NCBI GenBank assembly: GCA_012656075.1
Contig: JAAKBF010000255.1
Span: 124,001 to 188,000 of the forward strand
Source: Phytophthora hibernalis
Taxonomy: Eukaryota; Oomycota; Peronosporomycetes; Peronosporales; Peronosporaceae
Reading direction: 5' to 3'
Length of the DNA: 64,000 nt
Positions 61,595 to 64,000 of the stretch are shown in pieces. Position 1 is the stretch's first letter. The number at the start of each line of letters is the position of its first letter. The position numbers and the translations under genes were made by a program. The notes beneath the pieces are model-generated. The model made no database searches. It saw only the letters and a list, made by a program, of their open reading frames with translations, and was not told where the DNA came from.

Positions 61595-64000
61595 ATGGCG
61601 GGCGAGCAGCAGCAGACGCCCACGGACAGCGCCATGGGAAAGAGAGGCGTCTCTTCTGTGTCCCCTCCAGTGGCGGCGTGCAGGCCTTCGCACCGCTGGC
61701 GTTCGACGAGAGTTTAGTGGCGGCCTTGGGAGGTGCTTCAGCGGCCTCTAGCGACGCTGCGTCAGGCTCCACGACGCCCAGCAGCAAGTCGGCAGCTGAT
61801 TTCTTCCTGGACCAGATCGCAGCCGTCGTGTCGGACGAGAAGAAACTCTCGGATGTACGAAAAACTTTCACTTTTGAGCATTTTTACATTAAAACTAATC
61901 GTTGCTGCTGCTTGTAGAATATTATGGACCTGATTCCGCCTGTGGAGGCTCCTTCGTCTGCGGCTATGGCTATGGGCATTCCACTGCAGCCACCTCCGGG
62001 TCTGATGATGCGCGCGCTGTCTCCGCCGACGTCGCTACTGCCGGACTTTGGAGACCCATCGCCCTTGTCGCTGTTAGGTGACGCGACGGTGTCTGCGGCG
62101 GTGACGAGCTCAGGTGTGCTGGCGATGCCGGCGTCGATCGCAACGACGACGGTCACTACAGCGGTGAAACGAGAGCTTCCGGTTGTGAAACCCGCAGTTA
62201 CAGCAGCAGCCATGAGGAGAAAAGCAGAGCTGGCGACGGCTGCAAGTCTCGCCCACAAAAAGAGGAGAACGGAGGATATCAAACCCGAACAGGTCGTGAA
62301 AGCAGCCCCGCCCGCACCTATTTCCGTGCACCAGCAGATTCAGCAACAGGCTCGGCATCATCTCCATAATAGCAGCAACTCGCTGAGCGCGTCTGCTGCA
62401 GCTGCCGCTGCGGCCGCAGCACGCGAAAAGTGATGAAGGAGCCGCAATCGGGCGACCTGTACGAGTGCGTGATCACGAAGCGAAACGGCGGGCTGGGACT
62501 TACGCTAGCGTGCGTAGACGACCATGTTCAGATTACAGGACTTGCACCGGATACGCCGGCGGCTAACAGCGGGATCTGCGTGGGTGATACTCTAGTGGCT
62601 GTTTCAGGATTGCCTGTGAGAGGACTTCAATTTTCTACAGTTATTGGTCGTCTCAAATCCACCTCCCGCAATTCTGTTGTGCTCAAGCTCCGTCGCAACC
62701 CCTGTACGTTTAAATCGATGATTTTGTGTGTTGAAAGTTGTCTGACTGGTGGCATGTTAATTTGTAGTTCGACAAAATGCTGGTAATTCGGCCTCATATC
62801 GTGGAATAAAGCGTCCCGGGCGTGGTGTCATTAAAGGATCTGATAGCAGCAACAGCGCTAACGTGTTGTCCAGCAAGACGATGGCTCTGGAGACAAGGTT
62901 AGGAGGCGGCCTAGGAAACGGCCTGAATGGTTCGGCAGGAACTTTGAACAGTCTGCACAACGGCAGCGCCAGCACAGGTCTTGACGATTTGCATCGTTCA
63001 CATCAAGGGGTGACTGGCTTCGCGAACCATGCTGCTGGTCTGAACCATGCGCATCATCTGCAAATGCAGCTGAAATCAGAACCCATGAACTCGACATACT
63101 TCCCCACAGATGCCTCAGTTCTCACCATGGGAGTAACAGCCCCAGGATCAAGCAGTACCGGAGTGCCCCCAAGTTCTCTGGCGCCTACATCTTCATTACC
63201 GAGTGACTCACATGCTGGAGGGAGGGTCAGTCTTGAGGAAAAGGATCGTTACTACTCAGAATGTCGCGCTCTTCGGCATGAATTGGGTAGAGCAATGGTG
63301 GCACAACGGGTTCAAAAGCGGGGTTCAGAGGTTTACACTGCACAGATGCAGGCAGTTGTGGACAAGTTTCAGGAGAAAGTGAATTCGTTGCTTCCATCTT
63401 CATCTGTTCCAGCAGCAACAACACCAACAAACACTGCACCGGCTTCAGTATCGACCACCACTAATGATGAGCTCACGTCACTGCGCCAGAAGCTGGTGGA
63501 GGCGAACCAGGCCCTAGCTAAGCAACAAGCAGGCATGTTAGCTCTCCAAGAGCACGAAGCAAGACACGCCCTACCAGAGGCACAGCGGGTAAAGTGGCAG
63601 TTGGTGTCGCACATGCGGAAAAGTGTCCTTCAGATTGATTGCAAGGCAGCGTCAAAATTGTCTTCAACACCAATGGTGAAGAAAATCGGTGGGACTTCAG
63701 GGTCAACATTGGCATTTGAGGAGCGGCTCGATGGTGTCCGTCCAAGTGCATTTGCGTTGTTGGTTGGGCAGAGCAGCGTAAAACCTGGATCACCAACGGT
63801 TGAAGTGAATCTTGACGCTAAGGCATGCACAGAGGTAAGAAATCGTCGAGCTGAGTATTGTTGTGCCATGATAAACTGACAAGGTCTTTGTTGTGTACAG
63901 TTGCTGGGGTGGAATTTGCGCGAAGTGGTGGTCCAGGCAGGAGGAACTTACACTGTGAGCGTGGCCGACACTGTTCACGTGAAGTTTATGCAAACGGAGG
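61595..64000 (+). CDS. PDZ-domain protein, multi-exon, continues past the window (two frameshifts)
   Basis: Starts MAGEQQQTPTDSAMGKRG. A C4 run at 61662-61665 is short by one base, after which GGVQAFAPLAFDESLVAALG and AADFFLDQIAAVVSDEKKLS follow. Introns: 61855-61917, 62704-62767 and 63835-63900 (63, 64 and 66 bp). Exon 2 has a basic nuclear-localisation-like KKRRTEDIK, a His/Ser/Ala-rich tract, an A4 run short by one base at 62426-62429, and then a PDZ domain (YECVITKRNGGLGLTLACVD, VQITGLAPDTPAANSGICVG, DTLVAVSGLPVRGLQF). Exon 3 is low-complexity with a coiled coil (DELTSLRQKLVEANQALAKQ) and VKWQLVSHMRKSVLQIDCKA. Exon 4 starts LLGWNLREVVVQAGGTYTVS and runs off the edge. Scaffold role inferred; partners unknown. 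Confidence 0.72.

Noticed and set aside
1..64000. tRNA and rRNA genes
   Set aside because: I saw no cloverleaf-like sequence with A and B box motifs and no rRNA-like conserved block; a tRNAscan run would be needed to exclude them.

Overview
The window reads as nuclear DNA of a plant-pathogenic oomycete, most likely Phytophthora or a close relative. The evidence is: secreted AA17-type copper monooxygenases (a family known from oomycetes), Kazal inhibitors of the Phytophthora EPI type, TCATTC/YTCANTYY initiator motifs with a flanking MAWTTTNC element just upstream of start codons, very short GT-AG introns (56-66 bp) with CTAAC/TACTAAC branch sites, and a dense load of Ty3/Gypsy chromovirus-like, Crypton, Harbinger-like and Mutator-like elements.

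Layout. 1-7.4 kb: a secreted-hydrolase block, all on the minus strand, with a family C69 peptidase and three tandem AA17 monooxygenase genes. 8.4-11.7 kb: a membrane protein with two VASt (lipid-transfer) domains. 12.5-36 kb: a transposon graveyard. It holds a Crypton tyrosine recombinase broken by a 134-bp tandem duplication, a DDE transposase relic, two Gypsy elements placed head to head around one LTR, further gag/pol fragments, and a 3.7-kb block of unrecognised, repeat-like ORFs. 36.7-53.5 kb: two secreted proteins built from a six-cysteine 'WDHDGC' module with His-rich linkers, a Trp-rich tandem-repeat protein, a broken tandem protein kinase, and two Kazal inhibitor genes separated by a MITE and a Mutator-like element. 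A Harbinger-like element with TIRs and TSDs follows. 54-64 kb: gene-dense housekeeping sequence with an OSCA/CSC1-like channel, an alcohol-acyltransferase-like enzyme, a multi-exon coiled-coil protein, a UBL-PUB-STI1-UIM protein and a PDZ protein that runs off the window.

Many otherwise well-preserved genes are interrupted by single-base deletions, often in short homopolymers. I read most of these as consensus errors rather than pseudogenes, because the frames on both sides stay intact and domain-complete. The transposon relics carry real damage (stops, duplications, lost catalytic residues).

The secreted genes fit together: pectin-attacking monooxygenases, a peptidase, inhibitors of host proteases, and Cys-rich surface or wall proteins, embedded in repeats as in the 'two-speed' genome pattern of Phytophthora. 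The right-hand 10 kb has the opposite character: tightly packed genes with convergent and divergent neighbours only 40-100 bp apart.
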